A stretch of DNA of 64,000 bases from Streptomyces roseolus (GTDB lineage Bacteria > Actinomycetota > Actinomycetes > Streptomycetales > Streptomycetaceae). The notes beneath the pieces were generated by a model. It saw only the letters and a list, made by a program, of their open reading frames with translations, made no database searches and was not told the origin of the DNA. Positions 17,103-25,544 of this stretch are shown here, in pieces. The stretch spans positions 1 through 64,000 of the forward strand of contig NZ_BMTV01000024.1 in assembly GCF_014649855.1 (NCBI RefSeq), in the 5' to 3' direction. Position 1 is the first letter of the stretch. Every line of letters begins with the position of its first letter. A program made the translations under genes and the position numbers.

Positions 17103-17441
17103 ATGCATCGCATGACCGATCTGATGAACCGTCTGCCGCGCGCGGCGGCCCTCGCCTCGGCGGGGCTCCTGCTCTCCCTGCCCGCCGCCCCGTCCGCCGC
17201 CGCGGCCACCGCGTCCGCCGCCCCCGCCTGCGTGGAGTACGCCCAGGGCTGGCGCTACACCGACGTCCACAACGGCTGCGGCGACGCGGTCGCCATAACG
17301 GTCGACTACACGAACGGACAGTGGGCCCCGTGCCGTGTGATCCCGTCCGGCGAGCGGGCGACCTTCGCCGGCTACGGGACGGACGGCAACTACGTGACCG
17401 GGCTGCGGACGTGCGACCCGGCCGCGACCACCGGCAGCTGA
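17103..17441 (+). CDS. Tendamistat-family alpha-amylase inhibitor
   Basis: 112-residue secreted protein with a signal peptide of about 35-40 residues and a mature domain of about 70. The mature part matches the tendamistat pattern: four cysteines (C43, C59, C77, C104) spaced for two disulfides, and the inhibitory triad W50-R51-Y52 directly after the first cysteine. Known family members bind alpha-amylases tightly and block the active site through that Trp-Arg-Tyr turn. The start is ATG 17103 behind GGGAG; ATG 17112 and an upstream TTG at 17076 are alternatives. The gene follows the xylan operon but has its own putative MalR-type control region. The assignment is by motif, without alignment. 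Confidence 0.8.
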   Translation: MHRMTDLMNRLPRAAALASAGLLLSLPAAPSAAAATASAAPACVEYAQGWRYTDVHNGCGDAVAITVDYTNGQWAPCRVIPSGERATFAGYGTDGNYVTGLRTCDPAATTGS

Positions 17442-17538
17442 TCCGGCCAGAGCGTTTCCTTCCGGGCGGCGCCTCGTTGCCCCGCGTGGCAGGCGCACCC
17501 CGCGTCCTGCCGCAGGACACGCGGAACGAGGAGCGGCG

Positions 17539-18108
17539 ATGACCGGTCGGGACTTTCTGACGGCGAAGATCGAGCGTGGTTTCGACCAGCTCGACGTGAA
17601 CGGCAACGGCGTGCTGACGGAGGACGACCACGTGGTGATGGGACGCCGCGTGGCGTCCTCCCTCGGGCACGCCGAGGGCTCCCCGGAGGCGCGCCGGATC
17701 GTCGACGCCTACCTGGGCATCTGGCGGGAGGTGCACCTGCCGTTCCTGCCGGCCGGAGAGGACGGGATCCCGCGGGAGCGGTTCGTCGCCTCGACCCGCG
17801 CGCTGGCCGACAGCCCCGGCGTCGCCGAGGCCACCCTCGGCAGGATCGCCGAGACCTACCTGCGGATCGCGGACATCGACCAGGACGGGCGGGTCAGCCC
17901 CGCCGAGTTCCTCGCCTTCCAGCGTGGGCACTTCCCCGGGTTCACCGAGGAGGACGCGGCCGAGGCGTTCCGTCACCTCGACACCGACGGCGACGGCACG
18001 CTGTCGCCCGCCGAATTCACCAGCGCCGTCGTGGAGTTCTGGACCAGCCCGGATCCCGAAGCCGCCGGCAACTGGTGGATGGGGCAGCCGGTCGCCGACC
18101 GGAGCTGA
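17539..18108 (+). CDS. EF-hand calcium-binding protein (calerythrin-like)
   Basis: 189-residue cytoplasmic protein with EF-hand loops near residues 19-30 (DVNGNGVLTEDD), 114-125 (DIDQDGRVSPAE) and 148-159 (DTDGDGTLSPAE), plus a degenerate one around 75-90. This matches bacterial four-EF-hand proteins of the calerythrin/sarcoplasmic type, thought to buffer or sense calcium. ATG has GAGGAGC upstream. A second such protein is at 43034, from a different transcription unit. A hairpin follows the stop. Confidence 0.85.
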   Translation: MTGRDFLTAKIERGFDQLDVNGNGVLTEDDHVVMGRRVASSLGHAEGSPEARRIVDAYLGIWREVHLPFLPAGEDGIPRERFVASTRALADSPGVAEATLGRIAETYLRIADIDQDGRVSPAEFLAFQRGHFPGFTEEDAAEAFRHLDTDGDGTLSPAEFTSAVVEFWTSPDPEAAGNWWMGQPVADRS

Positions 18109-18141
18109 GCCGTCCGTCCCGGCCCCGACGGTGGCGGTCCC

Positions 18142-18158
18142 CCGGGCGATTCGCCCGG
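18142..18158 (+). terminator. Hairpin after the EF-hand gene
   Basis: CCGGGCG-ATT-CGCCCGG, a perfect 7-bp stem 33 bases after the stop; no T-run. It could be a terminator for the EF-hand gene or sit in the leader of the next gene. Confidence 0.45.
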
Positions 18159-18198
18159 AGCAGGAATTCCGGGGAGGGAGGCACCTGTTGGGGCGTAC

Positions 18199-19125
18199 AT
18201 GAATCTCGGAGTGACGCTCAGCTCGACCTCCCGGCAGCTCCCCCTGGACGACACCGTCGCCCTCGCGCGCGAGGCGAGGGACGCCGGTCTCCACTCGGGA
18301 TGGTTCGGTCAGTCCTTCGCGTACGACTCGCCCTCGCTGGCCGCGATCGTCGGCCGCGAGGTGCCGGGCCTGCACGTGGGGACGGCCGCGCTCCCGATCT
18401 TCGGCCGGCATCCGCTGCTCGTCTCCAGTCAGGCGCAGACGGCACAGGCCGCCACCGGCGGCCGCTACCACCTCGGGCTCGCCCTCGGCACCCGGCACCT
18501 CACCGAGGGCGCGTTCGGGCTTCCGTACCAGCGGCCCATCGGTCTGCTCAGGGAGTTCCTCACCGCCCTGCGGCCCCTCCTCGAAACGGGGGAGGCCGAC
18601 TTCCACGGCGAGCTGCTGACCGCGACGACGCCCTACTCGGCGTCCGTGCCGGGAGCCCGGCCGACGGTGCCGGTGCTCGTCGCGGCCATGGGGCCGCAGG
18701 CCCTGCGCGTGAGCGGCGAACTCGCCGACGGGATCCTTCCGTTCCTGGCCGGGCCACGTGCGCTCGCCGAGCACATCGTCCCGGCCGTGACCGCAGCGGC
18801 GGACGCGGCGGGCCGGCCCGCGCCCCGGATCGTGGCGCTCGTGCCCGGCGCGGTGACGGACGACGCCGAGGGAGTGCGGCGGCGCGCGGCGGAAGCGCTC
18901 GCGCTCTACGAGAGGGTCCCCTCCTACCAGCGCGTCATCGAACTCTCCGGCGCCGGCCGGGCCGCCGACCTGGCCGTCCTGGGTGACGAGGAGACCGTGG
19001 CCGCCGAGATCCGCCGCTACCGTGACGCGGGCGCGACGGAAGTGGTGTTCACGGCGACGGACCTGAGCGGCGAGGACGACCGCCGCCGCACCTGGAAACT
19101 GCTCGGAGAGCTGTCGCGAGGCTGA
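18199..19125 (+). CDS. LLM-class (luciferase-like) flavin/F420 oxidoreductase
   Basis: 308-residue bacterial-luciferase-fold oxidoreductase. Visible features: the N-terminal barrel strand MNLGVTLSS, ALALGTRHL-type central segment (LGLALGTRH), the cofactor-side VPVLVAAMGPQAL (about 154-166) and ELADGILPF. Actinobacterial proteins of this type usually use F420H2; I cannot distinguish that from FMN by eye. Substrate unknown. The only strong ribosome-site-like sequence (GGGGAGGGAGG) ends about 18 bases before the ATG, so the start is less certain. A perfect palindrome after the stop would end transcription. Confidence 0.85.
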   Translation: MNLGVTLSSTSRQLPLDDTVALAREARDAGLHSGWFGQSFAYDSPSLAAIVGREVPGLHVGTAALPIFGRHPLLVSSQAQTAQAATGGRYHLGLALGTRHLTEGAFGLPYQRPIGLLREFLTALRPLLETGEADFHGELLTATTPYSASVPGARPTVPVLVAAMGPQALRVSGELADGILPFLAGPRALAEHIVPAVTAAADAAGRPAPRIVALVPGAVTDDAEGVRRRAAEALALYERVPSYQRVIELSGAGRAADLAVLGDEETVAAEIRRYRDAGATEVVFTATDLSGEDDRRRTWKLLGELSRG

Positions 19126-19137
19126 GCCCCGCCCCCT

Positions 19138-19157
19138 CCGGTCGGCATGCCGACCGG
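19138..19157. terminator. 20-bp perfect palindrome after the LLM gene
   Basis: CCGGTCGGCATGCCGACCGG is fully self-complementary and starts 12 bases after the stop. It probably acts as a terminator, shared with the minus-strand remnant that follows. Confidence 0.6.
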
Positions 19158-19309
19158 GGCCGGAAGCCGGGCCCCATCGGTATCGGCCGGCTCACCGGCG
19201 CCCGCGGCCGTTTGGTCACCGCGGGCGCCGGCGTGCTCCTGGTCACCCTCGGGCCGGCGACCCCGGTGACCGGTTCGGCCGGGGGGCCGGCCCACGGACG
19301 ACCGCGACG

Positions 19310-19470
19310 GAAGCGGCGGCGCTCGCGGGGGATCCTCTCTCCGGCCTCGATCGCGACGGGCAGCCGGTTCTCGGCCGGCGGCAGCGGGCAGGTCGCGAAG
19401 CCGGTGTAGGCGCACGGCAGATCGGCGGCGCGGTTGAAGTGGAGCACCACAGCGTCGTCGGCCCGGGGGA
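19310..19470 (-). pseudogene. Fragment of a DUF1684 gene
   Basis: On the minus strand an open stretch reads VVLHFNRAADLPCAYTGF, then ATCPLPPAENRLPV, then IEAGER. This is the conserved C-terminal signature of DUF1684 proteins (FNRAYNPPCAFTPFATCPLPPPENRLP). The upstream two thirds of the protein are absent; instead the potassium-channel-type gene ends just before it (19551). I read it as a remnant after a deletion. The rest of the 425-base gap 19126-19550 holds only the palindrome above. Confidence 0.55.
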
Positions 19471-19550
19471 GCGCCGATGCCGCCGTGACCGGCCGGCGAC
19501 GGGTCCGGCCCCGAGGCCGCCCGCTCCCCGAAGCGGTCGAGTCCTCAGGG

Positions 19551-20450
19551 TCACCCGCGTCCACGGGCAGCGGGAGGGCCGTCCGTCTCCCAGGGCTGCC
19601 CGTGGTCGAGGGCGAAGGCCGCGAAGTCCTGCCCGGGTCCGCCGCCCGTGCGCAGGAAACGTTCGTCGAGCACGCCGGCGAGGTCGTCCAGCGCCCTGTC
19701 CAGGACCGACGCGGAGAGCCGCACGTCCGGATGGTCCGCCTCCGCCGCCCGCGCGGCGAGGCCCAGCGCGTAGCCGAGCTGCCGGGGCAGGGCCGTGTGC
19801 TCGTCGGCGTCGTGGAAGTAGTACGACTCGGCGTACTGCATGAAGTCGACGGTGGCCAGGCCGGACGCCAGCCCGTCGAGCATCGCCGCACCGCCGCCGG
19901 AGTCGAGGGACCGGGTGGTCGTCGCGCTGCGGCGCAGGTGCGAGAGGCGCAGCGCGAGCGTTCTGCGGCGGGCGAGGGCCGGGTGGACGCCGAGGATCCA
20001 CGCCACGGTCGCGGACAGCAGGACGAAGCCCACGAGGGCCTCCATCGGGGCCAGCACGCGCGGCCATCCCGTCGCCGGAGCGATGTCGCCGAGCCCGAGC
20101 GTGGCCAGGGTGACGAGGGAGACGTACAGGGCGTCCACCGGGCTCGCGTGCTCGCCGGGGGCGAGCCCGGACGCGTAGGAGAAGTCGTCCGGCATGTGGG
20201 GCCAGTAGACGAGCGCCCAGCCCACGGCCACCGTCAGGGCCCACACGGCGACGACCGCGACCATGCCGAGCGGGCCGGCGAGCCCGGCCGGCCGCCGGCG
20301 CGAGCCGCGATGGGCCGACACGCGCCAGACGGTCCGCATGACGAGCCTGCTCAGGCCGCCGTGACGGGTCGGATGCCACAGGGTGTGGAAGACGTCCCGG
20401 AGGATGACGAGGACCAGGAGAGCCCCCGACGCGGTCACCAGCCAGGCCAT
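19551..20450 (-). CDS. Two-TM ion-channel (potassium-channel type) protein
   Basis: 299-residue membrane protein. A first hydrophobic helix (about 3-20), helices at about 62-82 and 132-155, and between them a pore loop with TLATLGLGDIAP (filter TLGLGD at 117-122) like the potassium selectivity filter TVGYGD. The C-terminal 140 residues are cytoplasmic and helical with no recognised domain. ATG 20450 has GGGAGGCG upstream and is 16 bases after the NAPRTase gene boundary (the two are co-directional). The filter deviates (L for V/Y), so ion selectivity is uncertain. Confidence 0.8.
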   Translation of the reverse strand: MAWLVTASGALLVLVILRDVFHTLWHPTRHGGLSRLVMRTVWRVSAHRGSRRRPAGLAGPLGMVAVVAVWALTVAVGWALVYWPHMPDDFSYASGLAPGEHASPVDALYVSLVTLATLGLGDIAPATGWPRVLAPMEALVGFVLLSATVAWILGVHPALARRRTLALRLSHLRRSATTTRSLDSGGGAAMLDGLASGLATVDFMQYAESYYFHDADEHTALPRQLGYALGLAARAAEADHPDVRLSASVLDRALDDLAGVLDERFLRTGGGPGQDFAAFALDHGQPWETDGPPAARGRG

Positions 20451-20465
20451 CGCGCCTCCCTTCCG

Positions 20466-21800
20466 CTACGGTCCCGCCCCGGTCCGGGCGGCGAGCCGGT
20501 GCCGGACCACGGCCGTCAGCGCCGACAGCCGGGTCGACGCCGAGGGGACCGGCGGGACCGGCCCGTCGATGCTCCGTGCCGACTCCGGGAGTTCCGCGAG
20601 GTCCGCCTCGAAGCGGGCCCGGGCCGCCGCGAGGGTGTCCGGTGGCCCGGTGCGGAGCCCGCCGCGCATCACGGTCCGCAGCAGCGGCTCCGTGCCCTCG
20701 GGCGGCTCCTCGTTCGCCAGGCCGACGACGTCGCGCAGCCCCGGCCCGCGGAAGACCTGTTTCGGGCCCGGCGTCGTGACCTTGGCGGACGACAGCTTCA
20801 TCACGGGCCGGCCGTCGTACTCGACCAGCTTGTACGCGGCGTCCAGATACGGCGCGTCGGAGGCCGTGCCGACCTTCGTCCCGACGGCGTACGCGTCGAT
20901 CGGCGCGCCCTCCCGCACCAGCCGGTCCACCCCGTACTCGTCCAGGCCGCCGCTCGCGATGATCCGGACGTCCGTCAGCCCGGCGGCGTCGAGCGCGGCA
21001 CGGGCCCGGCGGGCCAGCGCCCCCAGGTCGCCGCTGTCGAGCCGGACCGCGCATCCTGCGGCGAGCCCGAGGTCCGCGAACACGCGGGCCGCGGTCGCGA
21101 CCCCGCGCCCGGTGTCGTAGGTGTCGACCAGGAACGTCACCGGACCGGGGTGGGTCCGGGCGAAGGCGCGGAACGCCCGCTCCTCGGAGGGGAAGCACTC
21201 GACGTACGAGTGGGCCATCGTGCCGGCCGCCGGGATGCCGTACCGGCAGGCGGCGGCGACGTTGCTGGTGCCCGCGAACCCAACCAGGGCGCACAGCCGG
21301 GCCGCCTGCACGCCGGCCCCGGGGCCGTGGGTCCGGCGGAGCGAGAAGTCCACCAGTCGGCGCCCGGCGGCGGCGAGCACGCACCGGGCGGCCTTGGAGG
21401 CGACCGCCGTCTGGTGGCAGAGCAGCGACAGCAGGCAGGTCTCCACCAGCTGCGCCTGGGGGAGCGGCGCGGTGACCTCCAGGAGCGGCTCTCCGGCGAG
21501 GACGATCCTGCCCTCCGGAACGGCCCGCACCTCCCCGTCGAAGGAGAGTCCGCGCAGCGGTGCGAGGTCCGCGACGGGCCGCCGCAGCGCCGTCGCGAAC
21601 TCCTCGGCGTCCGCGTCGCCGACCCGGAACCGCGCCAGACGGTCGAGGGCCGGTTCCAGGCCGGCGGCGACCAGGAAGCCCCGCCCCGGCGGAAGGTCCC
21701 GCACGAACAGGCTGAACGTGGCCGGTGCCCGCATGTCCTCCCGCAGGTACGAGAGCGCCATGGTGACCTCGTACAGGTCGGTGGTCGTCACCTCGGACAT
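20466..21800 (-). CDS. pncB: Nicotinate phosphoribosyltransferase
   Basis: NAD-salvage enzyme (Preiss-Handler pathway) making nicotinate mononucleotide from nicotinate and PRPP. It has 444 residues, typical for the actinobacterial form. Seen: MSEVTTTDLYEVTMAL at the start (conserved TDLYxxTMA), FSLRRTHGPGAG with the phosphorylatable/PRPP-site histidine, GTMAHSYVE, FLVDTYDTGRG, RLDSGDL and GTKVGT. The channel gene lies 15 bases downstream on the same strand. A CTACA-N4-TGTAG palindrome is in the upstream region. Confidence 0.94.
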   Translation of the reverse strand: MSEVTTTDLYEVTMALSYLREDMRAPATFSLFVRDLPPGRGFLVAAGLEPALDRLARFRVGDADAEEFATALRRPVADLAPLRGLSFDGEVRAVPEGRIVLAGEPLLEVTAPLPQAQLVETCLLSLLCHQTAVASKAARCVLAAAGRRLVDFSLRRTHGPGAGVQAARLCALVGFAGTSNVAAACRYGIPAAGTMAHSYVECFPSEERAFRAFARTHPGPVTFLVDTYDTGRGVATAARVFADLGLAAGCAVRLDSGDLGALARRARAALDAAGLTDVRIIASGGLDEYGVDRLVREGAPIDAYAVGTKVGTASDAPYLDAAYKLVEYDGRPVMKLSSAKVTTPGPKQVFRGPGLRDVVGLANEEPPEGTEPLLRTVMRGGLRTGPPDTLAAARARFEADLAELPESARSIDGPVPPVPSASTRLSALTAVVRHRLAARTGAGP

Positions 21801-21889
21801 GCTTCGAGCATGCGCGGCCGACCGGCGCCGCGCACGTCGCCGGGGGCGGGGCGTTCCGGGCCGGCTCCCGACCAGCGACCACCACTCCT

Positions 21890-21903
21890 CTACAAATCTG
21901 TAG
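21890..21903 (-). promoter_or_regulatory. CTACA-N4-TGTAG palindrome upstream of pncB
   Basis: CTACAAATCTGTAG, an AT-rich 5-bp-arm inverted repeat (with flanking CCTCT/AGAGG-like extension), stands out in a GC-rich gap about 90 bases before the pncB start. The half-sites equal those at 25284-25297 but with two more spacer bases. The cognate regulator is unknown. Nothing else was seen in 21801-22088. Confidence 0.4.
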
Positions 21904-22088
21904 AAAGAGGTGTCTCCGTCTGCCTGAGCCCCTTCGGATCCCTTCCCGGAACGAGGGGGAGCGGGCGACCCGCAGGGGGCGGACCGGTTCGTACGCCGTT
22001 TCGGCCCGGAGCCGGCCGAAGGGCCCCCACGGTCCAGGGAGGGGGCCGGAGCGGTCGGCGGAGGCCCTGGCCGGACGGCGTCGGCACG

Positions 22089-23957
22089 TCAACGGCCGGG
22101 CACGACGGCGAGGAGTTCGGCGAGGCCGCGTCGGGTGGTGGCGATGACGACCCGGTCCCGGGGCTGGAGGACGTAGCCGGGGTGGAGGTCCCACAGGAGC
22201 TGGGGCTGCTCGCCTCCGTGGGGGGTGGAGGCGAGGTCGGGGCGGCGGGCGGCCGGGTCGGCGGTGTCGAGGGCGAGGACGCGCCAGGCGTTCGGGCGGA
22301 ACGACTCGGCGACGGTGCGGCCTTCCAGCTGGGGGTGGCCGGCGACGAGGAGCGCGGCGAAGAGCAGCACCTTGCGTTCGACGGGGATCGCGCCGAGGAT
22401 CTGGCGGCCCATCATGGCGCCGGCGAAGGCGGGTGCGGCGAGGTGGGAGACGCTGCGGCTGCGGGTGACGGCGTCGGGGTGGGCGGAGCGCAGGGTGCGG
22501 TAGACGGCGGTGGCGAAGTCGTCGTCGTAGATCCGCAGGACCGTGCGCAGGTCGCCCTTGAGGGCCCGGGCGGCGAGGACCGCTTCCAGGTTGGTGGTGT
22601 CGGAGCTGGTGAGGGCGAGCAGGGCGTCGGCCTGGTGGACGCGGGCCGCGTCGAGGACGCCGTCCTCGGTCACGTCGCCGAGGATCACGGGGACGCCGAG
22701 GTCCCGGGCGAGGGGGATGCCGCGGGCGTCCGGGTCCTGCTCGACGCAGACGACGGGGACGTCGTACTCCCGCAGCCGGGCGAGGACCCGGGCGCCGATC
22801 TTGCCGAGCCCCAGGAGCACGACGTGCCCGGACAGTCCGCGTGGCGGGCGCCGCAGAGCACCGGACGCGCGGAACGTGCCCAGCGCCTCCAGGCCTCCGG
22901 CCACGAGCAGGGGCAGCAGGGCCAGGCCGACCAGACCGGACAGCAGTTGGAGGACCTGCCGGGTCGTCGAGCCGTCGAGCGCGGGGTCGTTGATCGAGAA
23001 GAGGTCGAGCAGGGTCAGGTACGCCGCGTGCGTGGGGTCGGCGTCGGTCAGGACGGCCGTGGTGGCGGTCAGCGCGAGGACCGCGGCCACGACGCCGGCG
23101 ACCGCCCACCGCAACCGGCTGGAGAACACCTCGCCCAGCGGCGCTCCGCGTCGCGCGAACCGCCGGGGCGGCAGGGCGGGCCCGGACCGGCGTACGGCTT
23201 CCAGGACGACGGCTCCCCGTCCTTGGGACGCCTGGACGGTCCGGTCCTCGGGGAGGAGCTCGGGCCCCTGCGAGCCGCTGGTGTCGGAGCCTTCGGCCCC
23301 CGCGGGGTCGCCGGCGGTGGAGGACAGCAGGGCGAGGGTGCACAGGCCGGGATCGGACACCTCGCCCCGGCCGGGGGCCGGGCGCTCCGCCGCACGGAGC
23401 AGCAGTCCGTCGGCCTGGACGACCTTGCGGGTGTCGGCGATGGCGGTGGCCACGAGCGCGGGGGCGGCGGTGTCCGCGTCGGACAGCACGGTCGTGGACG
23501 CGTCCAGGACGGTCCGGTCCGCGGCGGACGCGGTGACGAGGGCGGCCTGGTCGAGGAGCCCCTCCAGGTGGTCGCCGAGCTTGCGGTTGTACATGCGGAC
23601 GACCAGCCGCAGCCCCGGGTTGAGCCTGCGCGCGGCCAGCGCCGCCCGCAGATTCGTCTCGTCGTCCTCGTAGAGCAGGGCGAGCGCGGCCGCCTCGTCC
23701 ACCCCGGCACGCCGCAGGGCTTCGCGCGTCGGCGCCGGGGCGGACAGCTCCCGCAGCGGTGGAGCCACCCCGGGACGACGCGCGGCGGCCGGCTCCGTCC
23801 CCGCCTCGCCCGCCTGACCGTCGGGCACGACGAGGACGACGTGCCGCCGGTAGATGTCGCGCAGTTCGGCGGCCAGCCGGCGGGCGAGCCCGTCATCGCC
23901 ACAGACCACCATGTGACCGTCGGTCCACGGGCCTTCCTGGTACGGCAGCGCGGTCAT
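22089..23957 (-). CDS. RCK/TrkA-N-domain potassium channel-like protein
   Basis: 622-residue protein with an N-terminal Rossmann RCK domain (HMVVCGDDGLARRLAAEL), two predicted membrane helices (about 258-280 and 318-340) flanking a loop, and a second RCK domain (VVLLGLGKIGARVLARL, then ILGDVTEDGVLDAA). This is the layout of actinobacterial CASTOR/RCK-linked ion channels; the short loop GSTTRQVLQLLSGL lacks a canonical TVGYGD filter. ATG 23957 has GGAGGGGGGAG upstream; the frame is open further but without a site. It may pair with the channel protein at 19551, though they are separate units. Confidence 0.8.
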   Translation of the reverse strand: MTALPYQEGPWTDGHMVVCGDDGLARRLAAELRDIYRRHVVLVVPDGQAGEAGTEPAAARRPGVAPPLRELSAPAPTREALRRAGVDEAAALALLYEDDETNLRAALAARRLNPGLRLVVRMYNRKLGDHLEGLLDQAALVTASAADRTVLDASTTVLSDADTAAPALVATAIADTRKVVQADGLLLRAAERPAPGRGEVSDPGLCTLALLSSTAGDPAGAEGSDTSGSQGPELLPEDRTVQASQGRGAVVLEAVRRSGPALPPRRFARRGAPLGEVFSSRLRWAVAGVVAAVLALTATTAVLTDADPTHAAYLTLLDLFSINDPALDGSTTRQVLQLLSGLVGLALLPLLVAGGLEALGTFRASGALRRPPRGLSGHVVLLGLGKIGARVLARLREYDVPVVCVEQDPDARGIPLARDLGVPVILGDVTEDGVLDAARVHQADALLALTSSDTTNLEAVLAARALKGDLRTVLRIYDDDFATAVYRTLRSAHPDAVTRSRSVSHLAAPAFAGAMMGRQILGAIPVERKVLLFAALLVAGHPQLEGRTVAESFRPNAWRVLALDTADPAARRPDLASTPHGGEQPQLLWDLHPGYVLQPRDRVVIATTRRGLAELLAVVPGR

Positions 23958-24374
23958 GTCTCCCCCCTCCGAGGCGCCGGACCGACCGTCCCGGCCTGGC
24001 CCGGCCCGGCCCGGTGATACTCGACCGTGTAAGTGGCGCCCCTGGCAAGGTCGTTGAGCGCGAGGACGAGGAACGCGCCGGTGGGACGCCGTGACGTGGA
24101 CTCCCGCGACGCGGACCCACATGACGCGGACCCCCGCGCCGCTCGCCCGCACCGGGGCCCGCACGGGGCCCGCGTCAGGGCCCCCGCCGTGCGTCGGTGC
24201 GCCTTCGCCGTGCGTAGGGTGTCATGGCCTGGTCGGCGCGTCGACTGCCCGGATCCGGCAATCTCGTGGCCCGTTCGGTGCCGGGGCCGTACGGAGGCCG
24301 TACGGAGACACGGAGGTCGCACGGAGGCCGCTCGGAGACGCGTCACCCGGGGACTCGCTCGTGCGTACCCGGAA
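23958..24374. other. Non-coding gap with short degenerate repeats
   Basis: No gene recognised on either strand. Short degenerate repeats are visible: GACGCGGACCC twice near 24105-24140 and ACGGAGGCCGTACGGAGAC-like copies at about 24293-24340. Confidence 0.5.
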
Positions 24375-25235
24375 TCAGGGGAACCGTCGGGCGATCGCGT
24401 CCACGATCCGGTCCGGCGCGTCCTCCTGGACGAAGTGCTTCGCCCGGTGGAGTTCGACGACGCTCAGTTCGGTGAAGGAGGAGCGAAGGCGGGGGATGCA
24501 CGCCTCCGGCCGGAACACCATGTCCCGCATGCCCCAGACCGCCAGGGCCGGTTTGTCGCCGAGACGGGCGGGGACCTCCCGGGCGAGCTCCTCCAGCAGG
24601 GGCCGTGCGGCGCGGATCTCCCTGGGCATGACCGCGAGGCCGCGGCGGGCTTCCTTCGTGGGCTGCACCAGGCGGTAGTGGTCGGCTTCGGCGGCTGTCA
24701 GGGCGGGACCGGTTCTGCCGAGCAGAAGCTTCTCCACGAGCAAGTTCTTCTCCAGAATGCGCCGTTGCAGGGGGCGGCTGCTCATGATCGCGCTGAACGC
24801 CCGGTTCGCCGGCGACTCGATCGGCCAGAACGCCGTATTGCCCAACACGATCCCCCTGACGCGGTCCGCCCGTGCGGCTGCCGCCCCGAGACCGATCGGT
24901 CCGCCCCAGTCCTGCCCCATGAGGAGGAATCCGTCGAGGCGTAGGTGGTCGATCAGTTCACCCAGGACCGCCGTCTGTTCCGCGATGGTGTAGCCGAAGC
25001 CGGCCGGGCGCTCGGACAGGCCGAAGCCGAGGTGGTCGACGGCGATGCAGCGGTAGCGGTCGCGCAGGCCCTCCACGACGTGGCGGTAGAGGAAACTCCA
25101 GGTGGGGGAGCCGTGGCAGAAGAGGATCGGCGGTCCTGACCCCTGGTCCACGTAGTGGACCCGGCCCGCGGAAGAGTCGAACCACCGCGAGGTGAAGGGG
25201 TACAGGCCCGGATCGGGAACGAAGTCGATCATCAT
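24375..25235 (-). CDS. Haloalkane-dehalogenase-like alpha/beta hydrolase
   Basis: 286 residues, alpha/beta hydrolase fold. The nucleophile elbow is GQDWGGPIG, Asp rather than Ser, with the adjacent Trp that stabilises halide in haloalkane dehalogenases. HGSPTWSFLYR matches the oxyanion/second halide site of subfamily I (HGEPTWSYLYR). A downstream Asp in GMRDMVF and the catalytic His in AKHFVQEDAP complete the triad. Real substrates cannot be deduced; some relatives are not dehalogenases. ATG 25235 has GGAGGAG upstream. A palindrome and a broken TetR gene lie on the divergent side. Confidence 0.82.
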   Translation of the reverse strand: MMIDFVPDPGLYPFTSRWFDSSAGRVHYVDQGSGPPILFCHGSPTWSFLYRHVVEGLRDRYRCIAVDHLGFGLSERPAGFGYTIAEQTAVLGELIDHLRLDGFLLMGQDWGGPIGLGAAAARADRVRGIVLGNTAFWPIESPANRAFSAIMSSRPLQRRILEKNLLVEKLLLGRTGPALTAAEADHYRLVQPTKEARRGLAVMPREIRAARPLLEELAREVPARLGDKPALAVWGMRDMVFRPEACIPRLRSSFTELSVVELHRAKHFVQEDAPDRIVDAIARRFP

Positions 25236-25283
25236 GGCGCTCTCCTCCGGCTCGGTGAGGTGTCATGCCGACGCGTCCGTGAT

Positions 25284-25297
25284 ACTACAGATGTAGT
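25284..25297. promoter_or_regulatory. Operator-like palindrome ACTACA-GA-TGTAGT
   Basis: Perfect 6-bp arms around a 2-base centre, located 49 bases before the hydrolase start and about 90 bases before the TetR remnant. This is the usual place for an operator between a TetR-type gene and its divergent target. BlaI/MecI-type operators (TACA-N2-TGTA) look similar, so the protein family that binds is open. Confidence 0.5.
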
Positions 25298-25385
25298 GTG
25301 CGGGGCGACACCCTGACGCCGCCTTCGTCCCCGACGGGACCGCCGCGCCCGCTCCGCCGGCGGGGGGAGCTCGTGAAACGGGCGG

Positions 25386-25490
25386 GAACGCCAGGACGCT
25401 CGTCCTGGCAAGGGGCGGCGGGACGTCAGGCGCTTCGGTCCGGACGTGGCGCTGGACACGGTCCTGCGGCTGTTCCGGCGGCAGGGCCGG
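25386..25490 (+). pseudogene. N-terminal fragment of a TetR-family regulator
   Basis: In frame with 25446 the translation reads GRRDVRRFGPDVALDTVLRL, continuing FRRQG. This matches the first helix of many TetR regulators (FDPDxALDxALxLFxxQGY). The helix-turn-helix that should follow is missing; the sequence continues as Ser/Gly/Ala-rich filler into the end of the convergent MBL gene. A GTG with a ribosome site (GGGGGGAGC, GTG 25373) is one frame off. I read this as a truncated regulator whose operator and target hydrolase survive. Nothing else is seen in 25236-25544. Confidence 0.4.
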
Positions 25491-25544
25491 CTCTCCGGGG
25501 GAGCCGCCCCGGACGCCCCGGCCACCGCGGCCGACGTGCCGCTT

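Noticed and set aside
19243..24017. Very long overlapping ORFs (over 1300 codons on each strand)
   Set aside because: They are shadow frames across pncB, the channel gene and the RCK gene. Composition is Arg/Pro/Gly/Ala-biased and no family motif appears.
24290..24345. Possible repeat array or CRISPR
   Set aside because: Copies are degenerate, short and without regular spacers; it does not meet any CRISPR criterion.
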